A program made the position numbers and the translations under genes. 64,000 nucleotides of DNA from positions 62,001 through 126,000 of the forward strand of contig NZ_CDME01000008.1 in the NCBI RefSeq assembly GCF_000826545.1, in the 5' to 3' direction. This document shows positions 16,844-26,213 of the stretch, piece by piece (position 1 is the stretch's first letter; every line of letters starts with the position of its first letter). Under the pieces are notes generated by a model. It saw only the letters and a list, made by a program, of their open reading frames with translations, made no database searches and was not told where the DNA came from. Source of the DNA: Kibdelosporangium sp. MJ126-NF4 (GTDB taxonomy: Bacteria; Actinomycetota; Actinomycetes; Mycobacteriales; Pseudonocardiaceae).

Positions 16844-17798
16844 CCAGCAGTGTCTCGATTGCCGCATCGACCGGCCCTTCCGCCGTGTACCCGGCGGCCC
16901 TGCGGTGACCGCCGCCGCCCAGCGCGACCGCGACGTCTCTGACGTCCACATCGGACACCGAGCGCAGCGAGACCGTCCAGACCAGCGGCCGCATCTCCTT
17001 GAACACCGCCGCGACTTCCGCCTCCTTGGCCGACCGGACGATCTCGACGACCGACTCGACCTCCTCCGGCCGGACGTCCGCGGAGTCCTCAAGCGTCACG
17101 TACGTGTACACGACACCGCGCCCGCCCATCGCGGTCGTGTCCAGTTTCGCGCGGCTGAGCACAGTCGAGAGCATCGGCAGGAACGCGAACGGGTGCTCCT
17201 CCATCAGCTCGCGCGCGGTCTTGTCCGGGTCGACACCCGCAGCGAGCAGCCGGGCCGCGAGCTGGTGGGTTTCCGGTGTGGCACGGCGGAACGAGCCGGA
17301 GTCGGTGACAATTCCGGCGTAGACGCAGTTGGCCAGCTCCGCGTCCAGTTCCACGCCGAGCGCGTCCAGCAGGGTCGCCACCAGCGCGGCGGTCGCCACC
17401 GCGTTCTCGTCCACCACGTGGTGGGTGCCGAACCGGGTGTTCGAGGCGTGGTGGTCCACGACGAGGACCTGCCCACCAGCGGCGACCGTCTTGGCCACGC
17501 GGTCGGCGAGTTTGCCCAGCCGGTTGATGCTGGCCGTGTCCAGCGCGACCAGCAGGGGCGCGGCCTCGGGGACCTCGTCGGCGGGGACGAGCAGGCCCGC
17601 GTAGTCCAGTGGACGCAGCGTCTCCGGCACGGTGTCGGGTGAACCGAACGACACTCGGACACGGGCGCCACGGCGGTGCAGCGCCAGTCCGAGCGCGAGC
17701 GCGCTGCCCAGCGCGTCGGCGTCCGGGTTCACATGGGCCAGCAAGGTCACATCGGTGGCCGACTGAAGCAGCTCCACCGCGCCGTCGAGATCGCTCAC
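16827..17798 (-). CDS. nrnA: Bifunctional oligoribonuclease / PAP phosphatase NrnA (DHH family)
   Basis: 323 residues. DHH phosphoesterase motifs: VTLLAHVNPDADALGSALAL (metal-binding Asp), VALDTAS, LVVDHHASN (DHH), CVYAGIVTDSGSFRR, and the DHHA1 motif VALGGGGHRRAAGYTAEGP near the C-terminus. The family degrades 2-5-mer oligoribonucleotides and dephosphorylates 3'-phosphoadenosine 5'-phosphate. In actinobacteria it normally follows rbfA; here ~9 kb of other genes lie between and it is on the opposite strand to rbfA. GTG or ATG start at 17798. Confidence 0.93.
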   Translation of the reverse strand: MSDLDGAVELLQSATDVTLLAHVNPDADALGSALALGLALHRRGARVRVSFGSPDTVPETLRPLDYAGLLVPADEVPEAAPLLVALDTASINRLGKLADRVAKTVAAGGQVLVVDHHASNTRFGTHHVVDENAVATAALVATLLDALGVELDAELANCVYAGIVTDSGSFRRATPETHQLAARLLAAGVDPDKTARELMEEHPFAFLPMLSTVLSRAKLDTTAMGGRGVVYTYVTLEDSADVRPEEVESVVEIVRSAKEAEVAAVFKEMRPLVWTVSLRSVSDVDVRDVAVALGGGGHRRAAGYTAEGPVDAAIETLLATLPD

Positions 17799-17807
17799 CC
17801 GCCTAGC

Positions 17808-18344
17808 CTAGGCGTCCAGGTCGACTGAGCGCTGGCGAGAGCGGTGTGCGGCGACGTGCACCCGGTTGGCGCAGCGTGACGAGCAGTACCGTTTCGCCCG
17901 GTTGGTCGACGTGTCCAGGAAGTAGTTGTCGCAGTTCGCGTCCGCGCACTGGCCCCAACGGGACAGGCCGTACCGCACGACACCCTGCGCGATTCCCCAT
18001 GCCGCGGCCGCGGCGACCTCGGTCGCGGGCGGCTCGTCCGGGTCGGCGACATGGATGTGCCAGTGCGGTTCGTTGTCGTGTCCCGCCGACAGCCGCGGCC
18101 GTAGGGGATAGGCCTCCAACAGCGCGTTCACCGCGACGCGGACACCGGACGTGCTGTCCGCGACGGCGGCGGCCAGCGCTGTGCGCAGGCCCTCGGCCAC
18201 CGGGCGCAGGGCGGTCAGGTCGTCGGCGGTCAGCCGCGTCGCCCACCACGGTTGGTCGTGCAGTGCTTCCTGGAGTGCGGCGACGTCCGTCAGCGTGGCA
18301 TTGGCCACGCGCAGGGCCACATCCATGTAATCAGCATTGTCCAC
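17808..18344 (-). CDS. CGNR zinc-finger (ABATE domain) transcriptional regulator
   Basis: 178 residues from GTG 18344. The N-terminal ~120 residues fit the ABATE domain; the C-terminus WGQCADANCDNYFLDTSTNRAKRYCSSRCANRVHVAAHR is a complete CGNR zinc finger with Cys pairs CxxxxC and CxxxC. These are small stress-linked putative transcription factors. Divergent from the MATE gene across 67 bp and 9 nt upstream of nrnA on the same strand, so the pair may be one transcript. Confidence 0.88.
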   Translation of the reverse strand: MDNADYMDVALRVANATLTDVAALQEALHDQPWWATRLTADDLTALRPVAEGLRTALAAAVADSTSGVRVAVNALLEAYPLRPRLSAGHDNEPHWHIHVADPDEPPATEVAAAAAWGIAQGVVRYGLSRWGQCADANCDNYFLDTSTNRAKRYCSSRCANRVHVAAHRSRQRSVDLDA

Positions 18345-18411
18345 AGGCGGTCCTTACATCTACCCTGTCAGGGGTCAATCCAGATTCCACACCTTACCCA
18401 GGGGGATGCTC

Positions 18412-19704
18412 GTGACGCCGCTCAGGCGCTTGCTCTCGCTTGCCGTCCCCGCGTTGGGCGTGCTGGCGGCCGAGCCGCTGTACCTGCTGGTCGACACGGC
18501 CGTGGTCGGTCATCTGGGCGCCGTTCCCCTGGCCGGTCTGTCGGTGGCGGCCATCGTCCTCGCGCAGGTCTCGACCCAGATGACCTTCCTGTCCTACGGC
18601 ACCACGGCCCGTGTCTCGCGATTACACGGCGCGGGCAGGCGAGCGGACGCTGTCGCTGAAGGTGTGCAGGCGACGTGGCTGGCCGTCTCGGTCGGTCTGG
18701 TGCTGGTGGTCGCCGGGCAGCTGCTGGCGCGGCCGATCGCCGAGCTGCTGTCCGGCTCGCCGGAGGTCGCGGACGCGGCGGTCGGCTGGCTGCGGATCGC
18801 CCTGCTGGGTGTGCCGTTCATCCTGATCACCATGGCGGGCAACGGCTGGATGCGCGGAGTCCAGGACACGGCCCGCCCGCTGCGCTACGTACTGGCGGGC
18901 AACGGACTGTCCGCCCTGCTCTGCCCGATCCTGGTGCACGTCGCCGACTGGGGCCTTGAGGGCTCCGCGATCGCCAACGTCGTCGCGCAGGTGGTCTCCG
19001 CGTCGATGTTCGTTCGGGCCCTGATCGTCGAACGGGTTCCGCTGCGGCCGCATCTGCCGATGATGCGCGCGCAGCTCGGCCTCGGCCGTGACCTGGTGGT
19101 GCGCAGCCTGGCGTTCCAGGCCTGTTTCGTCTCGGCCACCACGGTCGCCGCGCACACCTCCACCGCGGCGGTCGGCGCCCACCAGGTGGTGCTGCAACTG
19201 TGGACCTTCCTCGCGCTGGTGCTCGACTCGCTCGCCATTGCGGCGCAGTCACTGGTTGGCGAGGCGCTGGGCAAGGAGGACGAGCGCCAGGCGCACAAGG
19301 TCGCCTGGCAGGTCACCGGCTACGGGCTGGTGTTCGGGTCGCTGCTGGGTGTGGCGTTCGCCGCACTGTCCACAGTGCTGCCACGAGTGTTCACACCGGA
19401 CGCGCAGGTGCTCGCCGAGATCCCGAACGCGTGGTGGTTCTTCGTGGCGCTGCAACCGGTCTGTGGCGTGGTGTTCGCGCTCGACGGCGTGCTGCTCGGC
19501 GCGGGTGACGCGGCGTTCATGCGGAACGCCACCCTGCTGGCGGCGATTGTTGGCTTCCTGCCGTTCATCTGGTTGTCGATGGCGTTCGACTGGGGACTGT
19601 CCGGGATCTGGACGGGACTGGTCGCGTTCATGCTGATCCGCCTGGTCACTGTGCTGTTGCGCACACGTTCCGGCAGGTGGGCAGTGGTGGGAGCGGTTCG
19701 TTAG
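18412..19704 (+). CDS. dinF: MATE-family efflux transporter (DinF type)
   Basis: 430 residues. GTG 18412 is chosen because AGGGGGA (18400-18406) is six nt upstream, whereas it abuts the ATG at 18406. Twelve-helix MATE protein beginning PLRRLLSLAVPALGVLAAEPLYLLVDTAVVGHLG, the DinF subgroup usually linked to nrnA and truB. Expected to export cationic or hydrophobic drugs using an ion gradient. The 3' end overlaps nothing; the MFS gene starts 38 nt downstream and may be co-transcribed. Confidence 0.9.
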   Translation: MTPLRRLLSLAVPALGVLAAEPLYLLVDTAVVGHLGAVPLAGLSVAAIVLAQVSTQMTFLSYGTTARVSRLHGAGRRADAVAEGVQATWLAVSVGLVLVVAGQLLARPIAELLSGSPEVADAAVGWLRIALLGVPFILITMAGNGWMRGVQDTARPLRYVLAGNGLSALLCPILVHVADWGLEGSAIANVVAQVVSASMFVRALIVERVPLRPHLPMMRAQLGLGRDLVVRSLAFQACFVSATTVAAHTSTAAVGAHQVVLQLWTFLALVLDSLAIAAQSLVGEALGKEDERQAHKVAWQVTGYGLVFGSLLGVAFAALSTVLPRVFTPDAQVLAEIPNAWWFFVALQPVCGVVFALDGVLLGAGDAAFMRNATLLAAIVGFLPFIWLSMAFDWGLSGIWTGLVAFMLIRLVTVLLRTRSGRWAVVGAVR

Positions 19705-19742
19705 CATCAGGTTGCTATCCAATTGACCGGAGAGGGGTCCTT

Positions 19743-21026
19743 GTGCGCGCCGCCTCCAAGGCGTGGTTGGTCTGGGCAATGGCAGTGGTCGTCTACATGG
19801 CGGCGGTTTTCCATCGCGGCTCGCTCGGAGTGGCCAGCCTCGAAGCGACCACCAGGTTCGGCGTCGGCCCGGCGGCACTCGGCACGTTCTCCGTGCTGCA
19901 GCTGCTGGTGTATGCCTCGATGCAGGTCCCGACCGGTCTGCTGGTCGACCGGTTCGGCCCGCGCAGAATCCTCACGGCGGCAGCGCTGCTGATGGGCGCC
20001 GGGCAGGTGCTGTTCGCGGTCGCGACCTCGTACCCGCTCGGCCTGGCCGCCCGTGCCGTGCTGGGGCTCGGCGACGCGATGACGTTCATCAGCCTGCTGC
20101 GCCTGGCCTCGGCGCACTTCTCCGCGCGCCAGTACTCCCTCGTGGTCTCGTTGACCGCCGCCCTCGGTGGCCTCGGCAACCTGGCGGCGACCGTGCCGCT
20201 GACGTTGTTGCTGCACAACGCGGGCTGGCTGGCGACGTTCCTGGTCACCGGCCTGGTGACCGGCGGGTACGCGCTGGTCGTGGCCCGACTGAAGGACACC
20301 CCGGACGGCCCGGCGCCGCGTGCCGAGGCGGCGCGGATCCGCGAGGTGGCGCTGGGTGTGCGGGAGACGTGGCGGATTCCCGGGACACGACTGGGTTTCT
20401 GGGTGCACTTCGCCACCATGCAGCTGCCTGCCGTGCTGGCCCTGCTGTGGGGATTTCCGTATCTGGTTCGCGCGCACGGGTTTTCCGAACCGGTCGCCAG
20501 CGCGGTGCTCGGCGTGATGGTGATCGTGACGATCGTCAGCGGGCCGATGATCGGCGCGGTGATCGGCCGCAAGCCGGAGCTGCGGATGACGATGGTCGCC
20601 GGATACCTGGTCGTCGCGGTCGGCCTGTGGTCGGTCCTGCTGATCGGCCCGATGCCGCCGGTGCTGGTGGGGATCGTCTTCGCGGTGCTGTCGTTCGGTC
20701 TGCCGCTGTCGGCCATTGGTTTCGCGATCGCGCGTGACTACAACCCACTGTCGCGTGTGGGCACCGCGAGCGGCGTGGTCAACGTCGGCGGGTTTCTCGC
20801 GACAACCCTCGCCGCACTGGGCATTGGCCTGGTCCTGGACGTCACGGACTCGTTCACGTACGCGATGCTGGTGTCGGGTGTGCTGACGACGCTGGGGATC
20901 TGGCGTACCGCCGTGTGGTGGCGGCGCGCCAGGGCCGAGGTGTTCGCCGCGCAGGCGCGCGGCGAACAGGTCCCGGTCCGGATCCGTCAGCGCCGATGGG
21001 ACTCGGCCGCTCTCAGCGTGACCTGA
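19743..21026 (+). CDS. Major facilitator superfamily transporter
   Basis: 427 residues from GTG 19743, with GGAGAGG at about 19729-19735. Twelve predicted membrane segments, motif A region QVPTGLLVDRFGPRRILTAAALLMG after helix 2, and FGLPLSAIGFAIARDYNPLSRVGTASGVVNVGGFLATTLAALG in the C-terminal half. Related to the nitrate/sugar-phosphate-like uncharacterised MFS group; substrate not predictable. It converges with the DUF5753 gene (3-bp gap). Confidence 0.88.
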   Translation: MRAASKAWLVWAMAVVVYMAAVFHRGSLGVASLEATTRFGVGPAALGTFSVLQLLVYASMQVPTGLLVDRFGPRRILTAAALLMGAGQVLFAVATSYPLGLAARAVLGLGDAMTFISLLRLASAHFSARQYSLVVSLTAALGGLGNLAATVPLTLLLHNAGWLATFLVTGLVTGGYALVVARLKDTPDGPAPRAEAARIREVALGVRETWRIPGTRLGFWVHFATMQLPAVLALLWGFPYLVRAHGFSEPVASAVLGVMVIVTIVSGPMIGAVIGRKPELRMTMVAGYLVVAVGLWSVLLIGPMPPVLVGIVFAVLSFGLPLSAIGFAIARDYNPLSRVGTASGVVNVGGFLATTLAALGIGLVLDVTDSFTYAMLVSGVLTTLGIWRTAVWWRRARAEVFAAQARGEQVPVRIRQRRWDSAALSVT

Positions 21027-21029
21027 CAG

Positions 21030-21830
21030 TCACCAGATCAACGCCTTGATGGTGTCCACCGAGTCGTCGGGCGGCAGCGCGAGCCCGGCCAGCCGGTCGA
21101 GCTGACGGCTGAGGATCCCCGTCACGGTCGGCTCCTGCGACTGCGCGAGCCCGAGCGGCGACTCGGTGAACACGATGTCCGGCTCGTTCGGGTCGGTGAA
21201 CGACAGCAGCATCACCGTCCCGTCCAGCCCGCCGTGCAACCCGGCCGACTGCGGCACGACCTGCAGCGTCACGTTCGCCATCTGCGCCCGTTCGACCAGC
21301 AGCCGCAACTGCTCACGGTCGACTCCCTGGTGCAGCACCGGTTCGTGGATCAACGAGTGCACGGCCAGCGGAGCATCGCCGAGCAGGCGCTGCTGACGCC
21401 GTAGCCGGATACTCACCGCTGTCTCGGGATCGCCCTTGTGCTGCAGGCTGGCGAGGGCGTACCGCTCGGTCTGCATGAGCGGCGGCAGCACACCGAGGTG
21501 GAACTCGAACAGGCGCGCGGCCTCATGCTCCATGCACACGTAGCCGGAGTCCTTCAGGCCGAAATCGCGCCACCAGCCCCGTTCACGGGCCAGCTCCCAC
21601 AGCTCGAGCGGTCCGTCCCAGTCCTGCCGGGGAACGCCGTAGACGCGAAGCATCGCCCGGAGTTCGTGGTAACCCGGCAGCTGGCCGTTCTCGATCCGGC
21701 TGAGCTTCTGCAGCGCCAGATGCAGCCTTCTACCCGCCTCGTCCTGGGTCATGTCGGCGAGTTCACGCATCCGCTTGAGCTCACGCAGGAGCTGGCGGCC
21801 GTGATAGTTCGGAGAAGTCGGTGTAGCCAT
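21030..21830 (-). CDS. XRE-family regulator with DUF5753 (Scr1-like)
   Basis: 266 residues. Helix-turn-helix at about 14-68 (LRELKRMRELADMTQDEAGRRLHLALQKLSRIENGQLPG), followed by the DUF5753 domain (about 85-260; EHEAARLFEFHLGVLPPLMQTERYALASL, VLHQGVDREQLRLLVERAQMANVTLQVVPQSAG). Such proteins usually pair with a DUF397 partner, as in Scr1/Scr2-type toxin-antitoxin systems, but no DUF397 gene is next to it. Instead it is divergent from the NACHT gene across 150 bp, which suggests it could regulate that gene. Confidence 0.9.
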   Translation of the reverse strand: MATPTSPNYHGRQLLRELKRMRELADMTQDEAGRRLHLALQKLSRIENGQLPGYHELRAMLRVYGVPRQDWDGPLELWELARERGWWRDFGLKDSGYVCMEHEAARLFEFHLGVLPPLMQTERYALASLQHKGDPETAVSIRLRRQQRLLGDAPLAVHSLIHEPVLHQGVDREQLRLLVERAQMANVTLQVVPQSAGLHGGLDGTVMLLSFTDPNEPDIVFTESPLGLAQSQEPTVTGILSRQLDRLAGLALPPDDSVDTIKALIW

Positions 21831-21980
21831 CTGCCCTTGTCTCTGTGATCAGTGTCTTTGTGCCTCTGGACGGTAGGGAGTGACTTTCCCGGGTACGATT
21901 CCGTTTGCTCCGACTGATCGATCACGAATTCCATGGCATGTCAGGCGAATACGCTGAACAAGTGACACGCCTTGACACCC

Positions 21981-24900
21981 ATGGTGCGCACGGGATCGAG
22001 TACTCCGGTGCGGACAGTCAGCTATCGCGATGTGGCGGTTCTCCTCGGCGGCAAACAGAACAAGCTGATCGCGACATTGGACAAGGTCACAAGCGGTCTG
22101 TTGCTTGGTGGAGCGGTCGGGTTCGAGGACGTGCTCGGGTGGTTCGACGCGAAGTCGGACTTCGTCCGGCTGTGCCACGAACTGCTCGGCTCGTTGTCGG
22201 AGAACCGGCGCAGCCTGCGCAGATTCGCCCGCACACAGCGGATCGAGGCTGCCCACACGGTGATCGTGACGACCGCGTTCTTCGAGGCACTCGGCGAGTT
22301 CGACCTGCCCTTCAGGCTGAAACTGGACGCGGACGACGAACTGCTGTTGCACGGTCCGGTCCAGGCCGATCCAATTGGCCGGTGGCTGCGGGACCCTGCC
22401 ACACTGCCGCTCCCGTCCCGGTCCTACGACTCCAACCTCAGACTCATCCATTCCGGTTATTTCGGGATGGCTGCCCGACTGGACGAGTTCGTCCGGGGCT
22501 TTTCCGCCTGGGACGCAATCGACGAGGTGGGCAGGGACAAATTCCGAGCGCAGCTGGGCATGCTGCCGCTGCGTGCCGTTGCCCGATATGAGGATCTTTT
22601 CCGGCGGTTGGTTGTCGACTTTCCGGAAGTGGCGTGCTGGGCGAACCTGATCGACCACCAGGCCACCCGAAACGAGGTGAAGGTCGGCCTCGCTGGTCTG
22701 GAACAGATGCTGGCGAAGGTCGTGGCCGGTCGTTCCCCGGATGGCCGACGGCAGGCGATGGCCCGCGCCCATCGCGCGCTGTTGGCCGAGCCCATTCTCG
22801 TTTCCGACGGGACAGCACAGGAATTCCGGATTCCGACGGTGGAACAGGCGTACATCAACCCGCGCTACCGAGTCCGGTGGGTGGCCGACGGCGGGACACC
22901 GGGCCACGAGTCGTGGTGGGACGAAGTCGAGGCCGCCGACGACATCCAGCGGTTCCTCGTCGGCCACCTGACATCTTCGCCCGCGACCCGTGCTCCGCTG
23001 ATCGTGTTGGGACAGCCGGGTTCCGGCAAGTCGATGCTGACGAAGGTGTTGTCCGCGCGGCTCCCGGCGAGTGATTTCATGCCGGTTCGAGTGGTGCTGC
23101 GGGATGTTCCGGCGGAAGCTGACGTGCAGGACCAGATCGAACACGCCATCCGCCGTGCGACAGGCGAGCGTGTCGAATGGCCGGAACTGGCACAGGCCGC
23201 TGGCGATGCGATGCCGGTGATCCTGTTCGACGGTTTCGACGAACTGCTCCAGGCCACCCGGGTGCACCAGACCGACTACCTGACCCGGATCAGCGCCTTC
23301 CAGAAGCGGGAAGCGGATCAGGGACGTCCGGTCGCAGCCATCGTGACGACCAGGACGGCCGTCGCCGATCTCGCGCGGTTCCCCGACGAGACACTCGCGC
23401 TGCGCCTGGAACCGTTCAGCGACGACCAGGTCCGACTGTGGACGCGGACGTGGAACAGCGAGAACGACCGGATCGCGCCACTGGACGCAGACACAGTCCT
23501 GCGATACCCCGAACTGGCCGGACAACCGCTGCTGTTGCTCATGCTCGCGCTCTACGACGCGGACGGAAACGCGTTGCGCGGTCAGGAGGGCATCAGTCAC
23601 AGCGCGTTGTATGAGCGGCTGCTGTTGCGGTTCGCGCATCGGGAAGTCGCGAAGGCCGGAGCGGGATTCCCGGACGCCGAGTTGAGCCGCCGGGCCGAGC
23701 AGGAGCTGAAACGGCTGTCGGTAGTGGCATTCGCGATGTTCAACCGGGGAAGACAATGGATTTCCGGTGAGGCATTGGACAAGGATCTGGCCGCGTTCGG
23801 CTCGGCGGATGAAAGCACGGCCTCGCAGGGCATGCGGTTGAAGCTCAGCGGGGCCGAACTGGCAATCGGAAGTTTCTTCTTCATCCACCGAGCCAGCGCT
23901 CGGCAGGCGGAGAAACGTGTCGAGACCTATGAGTTCCTGCATGCCACCTTCGGGGAGTACCTGGTAGCCAGAATGGTGTGGCACGAGACCCGTGTGCTGG
24001 CGGCCAAGGCGCATGTCGCCGAGATGAGCTTTCTCGACCGAGGCAAGGTCGACGACACGGGCCTGTACACGCTGTTGTCCTTCGCTCCGCTCACCTCACG
24101 CACGCCGGTGGTGAAGTTCCTGGGGCAGATGACTACGCAGTTGCCGGTCGACGAGCGCAAGAATGTGGCATCGGTGCTCATCCGGCTGTTCCAATCGGCA
24201 CACGACACGCGCAGGGAAGACCGCCGCTATCAGCCGCAGGTCCTGCCAGTGCCGTACAGGCACGCCGCCTACAGCGTGAACCTGGTCATCCTGATCACTG
24301 TGTTGCTGGGCGAGGTGCGCGGCAGCCAGTTGTTCGGCAGTCGCGACAATGTCGTCGTGCGGTGGATGCGGACTGCGTTGCTCTGGCGCTCGCAACTGGA
24401 CTACTACCCGATCGTGATGACGCTGGCGCTGCGCCGGGTATGGCACGACGGTGAACGAGACATCGAACTCGGCGTGAGTGGTGAATGGCCTGCGGTGGTT
24501 GACCCGGGATGGTCGAAACCCGACGATCTCAGCCCACTGGAGGACAGCGACTCCGCGCCAGTCGCGTGGTGGACCTGGCACAGAGAGGAGACCGTCGCCA
24601 GGCGGCAGAACTTCCTCTGCAGCCCGGGTGACGACCACCTCGCACATCTCCTGCAGCCATTGCGGGAGTATCTCGGTGACCAGGTCAATCTGTACGTGCA
24701 GTGGCAGAAGCCCGGCTTCCGCGCAGTCGGACACATGGTGCTCAAGGCGTTGCTGCCGCATGCCGGGGAAACAACCCTGGCCGAACGTGTGGAGGTGTAC
24801 CGCTGGTGCGGACGCGTACTTGGCCCGCCTCACTTCGAAATCGTCATCGACCGGATGCGGGTCGATACCGGCATTCCGGCCGACGTGGTCGCAGAGGTGT

Positions 24901-25220
24901 TGCGCGAGCGCCCGCCAAGCGAACTGCTGGCCTATCCGAAGATGAGGGCTTCGGCCATCCGGTGCCTCACGGCCTTTCTCGGCCGCGATCCTGTCGCCGA
25001 CGAGCGGTTGCTGCAGGTGTTCGGCAAGCTGCCACAACGTCTTGCCGAAGACGTCGAAGTGATGCTGGAGTGCCAGCTCCGGCTGTTCGACCTCGACCTG
25101 CACGAACGGTCTCCGTTCAGCACCGACGAGTGGCAGACCACGTCTCGGGACTTCATCGACTCCGGCAACCGGCCCGACCTCGCCAAGCGGGCACGCTGGA
25201 TGTGGAGCCAGCTCGACTGA
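21981..25220 (+). CDS. NACHT-domain NTPase (bacterial NLR-like, putative antiphage STAND protein)
   Basis: 1079 residues from ATG 21981; no good ribosome site, so leaderless initiation is possible. N-terminal ~320 residues are helical (SYRDVAVLLGGKQNKLIATLDKVTSGLLL...), resembling the NNH-type effector or sensor domains that precede NACHT in actinobacteria. The NTPase has P-loop GQPGSGKSML (~344), Walker B VILFDGFDELLQ (~413) with the NACHT acidic pair, VTTRTAVADL (sensor) and the winged-helix motif YEFLHATFGEYLVARMV (~655). The C-terminal ~400 residues are helical, probably a repeat sensor, without recognised repeats. Related bNACHT proteins defend against phage; that function is inferred here. 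Confidence 0.88.
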   Translation: MVRTGSSTPVRTVSYRDVAVLLGGKQNKLIATLDKVTSGLLLGGAVGFEDVLGWFDAKSDFVRLCHELLGSLSENRRSLRRFARTQRIEAAHTVIVTTAFFEALGEFDLPFRLKLDADDELLLHGPVQADPIGRWLRDPATLPLPSRSYDSNLRLIHSGYFGMAARLDEFVRGFSAWDAIDEVGRDKFRAQLGMLPLRAVARYEDLFRRLVVDFPEVACWANLIDHQATRNEVKVGLAGLEQMLAKVVAGRSPDGRRQAMARAHRALLAEPILVSDGTAQEFRIPTVEQAYINPRYRVRWVADGGTPGHESWWDEVEAADDIQRFLVGHLTSSPATRAPLIVLGQPGSGKSMLTKVLSARLPASDFMPVRVVLRDVPAEADVQDQIEHAIRRATGERVEWPELAQAAGDAMPVILFDGFDELLQATRVHQTDYLTRISAFQKREADQGRPVAAIVTTRTAVADLARFPDETLALRLEPFSDDQVRLWTRTWNSENDRIAPLDADTVLRYPELAGQPLLLLMLALYDADGNALRGQEGISHSALYERLLLRFAHREVAKAGAGFPDAELSRRAEQELKRLSVVAFAMFNRGRQWISGEALDKDLAAFGSADESTASQGMRLKLSGAELAIGSFFFIHRASARQAEKRVETYEFLHATFGEYLVARMVWHETRVLAAKAHVAEMSFLDRGKVDDTGLYTLLSFAPLTSRTPVVKFLGQMTTQLPVDERKNVASVLIRLFQSAHDTRREDRRYQPQVLPVPYRHAAYSVNLVILITVLLGEVRGSQLFGSRDNVVVRWMRTALLWRSQLDYYPIVMTLALRRVWHDGERDIELGVSGEWPAVVDPGWSKPDDLSPLEDSDSAPVAWWTWHREETVARRQNFLCSPGDDHLAHLLQPLREYLGDQVNLYVQWQKPGFRAVGHMVLKALLPHAGETTLAERVEVYRWCGRVLGPPHFEIVIDRMRVDTGIPADVVAEVLRERPPSELLAYPKMRASAIRCLTAFLGRDPVADERLLQVFGKLPQRLAEDVEVMLECQLRLFDLDLHERSPFSTDEWQTTSRDFIDSGNRPDLAKRARWMWSQLD

Positions 25221-25287
25221 CCCAACCCGGGCGGCAACTGCGGCATACCTTTTCGCGTCCTGCCCGGCGAATGCGAGGATTCCCGCT

Positions 25288-26184
25288 GTGTCCGTGAAAC
25301 GCCCAGCTGTCCCGCCCGGTCTTGTCGTCGTCGACAAGGCACCGGGTATGACCTCGCATGACGTCGTCGCCAAGGTTCGCCGGATCCTCGGCACCCGCAA
25401 GGTCGGCCACGCCGGAACCCTCGACCCGATGGCGACCGGTGTGCTCGTCCTCGGTGTGGAGCGGGCCACCAAGCTGCTCGGCCACCTGGCCATGGACACC
25501 AAGGTCTACCTGGGCACGATCCGGCTCGGCGCGTCCACCACCACCGACGACGCCGAGGGCGAGGTGTTGTCCGAAATGGATGCCTCCGCCGTCACCGACG
25601 AGGCGATCCACACCGGGATAGCCAAGCTCACCGGCGACATCATGCAGGTCCCCAGCTCGGTCAGCGCCGTCAAGATCGACGGGAAACGGGCGTACGCGCG
25701 GGTCCGTGAGGGCGAGCAGGTCGAGATCCCCGCCCGCCCGGTCACCGTCAGCCGCTTCGACGTGCTGTCCATCCGGCGTGTGGACGCCGTGGTCGAGATC
25801 GACGCGATGGTGGACTGCTCGTCCGGTACGTACGTGCGTGCGCTGGCTCGTGATCTCGGTGCCGACCTCGGCGTCGGTGGGCACTTGGCGGCCCTGCGCC
25901 GGACCAGGGTCGGCCCGTTCGACCTGCGGGTCGCGCGCACCCTCGATCAGCTCGAGGAGAGCCCCGGCCTGTCGCTCGACCTGGACTCCTCGGTCGCGAC
26001 CGCCTTCCAACGCCACGACGTCGACGAACGGCAGACCGCCGCCCTGCGTTACGGCCAGAAGATCCCGGCCGCCGGTGTGCAGGGGACCTACGGCGTGTTC
26101 GACCCGGACGGGCACGTCCTCGCCCTGGCGACCGACGATGGCGCTGTGGCGAGGCCCATAGTCGTGCTCGCCCCTGCGGGATAA
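25288..26184 (+). CDS. truB: tRNA pseudouridine(55) synthase TruB
   Basis: 298 residues from GTG 25288. GLVVVDKAPGMTSHDVVAKVRRILGTRKVGHAGTLDPMATGVL carries the catalytic Asp (LDP); DCSSGTYVRALARDLG and the C-terminal actinobacterial TruB domain follow. Makes pseudouridine 55 in the T-loop of tRNAs. Normally adjacent to dinF; here the MFS, DUF5753 and NACHT genes intervene. ribF starts 29 nt downstream. Confidence 0.96.
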   Translation: MSVKRPAVPPGLVVVDKAPGMTSHDVVAKVRRILGTRKVGHAGTLDPMATGVLVLGVERATKLLGHLAMDTKVYLGTIRLGASTTTDDAEGEVLSEMDASAVTDEAIHTGIAKLTGDIMQVPSSVSAVKIDGKRAYARVREGEQVEIPARPVTVSRFDVLSIRRVDAVVEIDAMVDCSSGTYVRALARDLGADLGVGGHLAALRRTRVGPFDLRVARTLDQLEESPGLSLDLDSSVATAFQRHDVDERQTAALRYGQKIPAAGVQGTYGVFDPDGHVLALATDDGAVARPIVVLAPAG

Positions 26185-26213
26185 ATGCCCCTGGACCACG
26201 TAGGCTCGGGTCC

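Noticed and set aside
21030..21830. Scr1/Scr2-type toxin-antitoxin pair
   Set aside because: The DUF5753 protein is present but no DUF397-like small gene lies beside it in the window.
21849..24014. Long minus-strand open frame opposite the NACHT gene
   Set aside because: Shadow of the high-GC third codon positions; no domain and no start context, while the plus-strand product has complete NACHT motifs.
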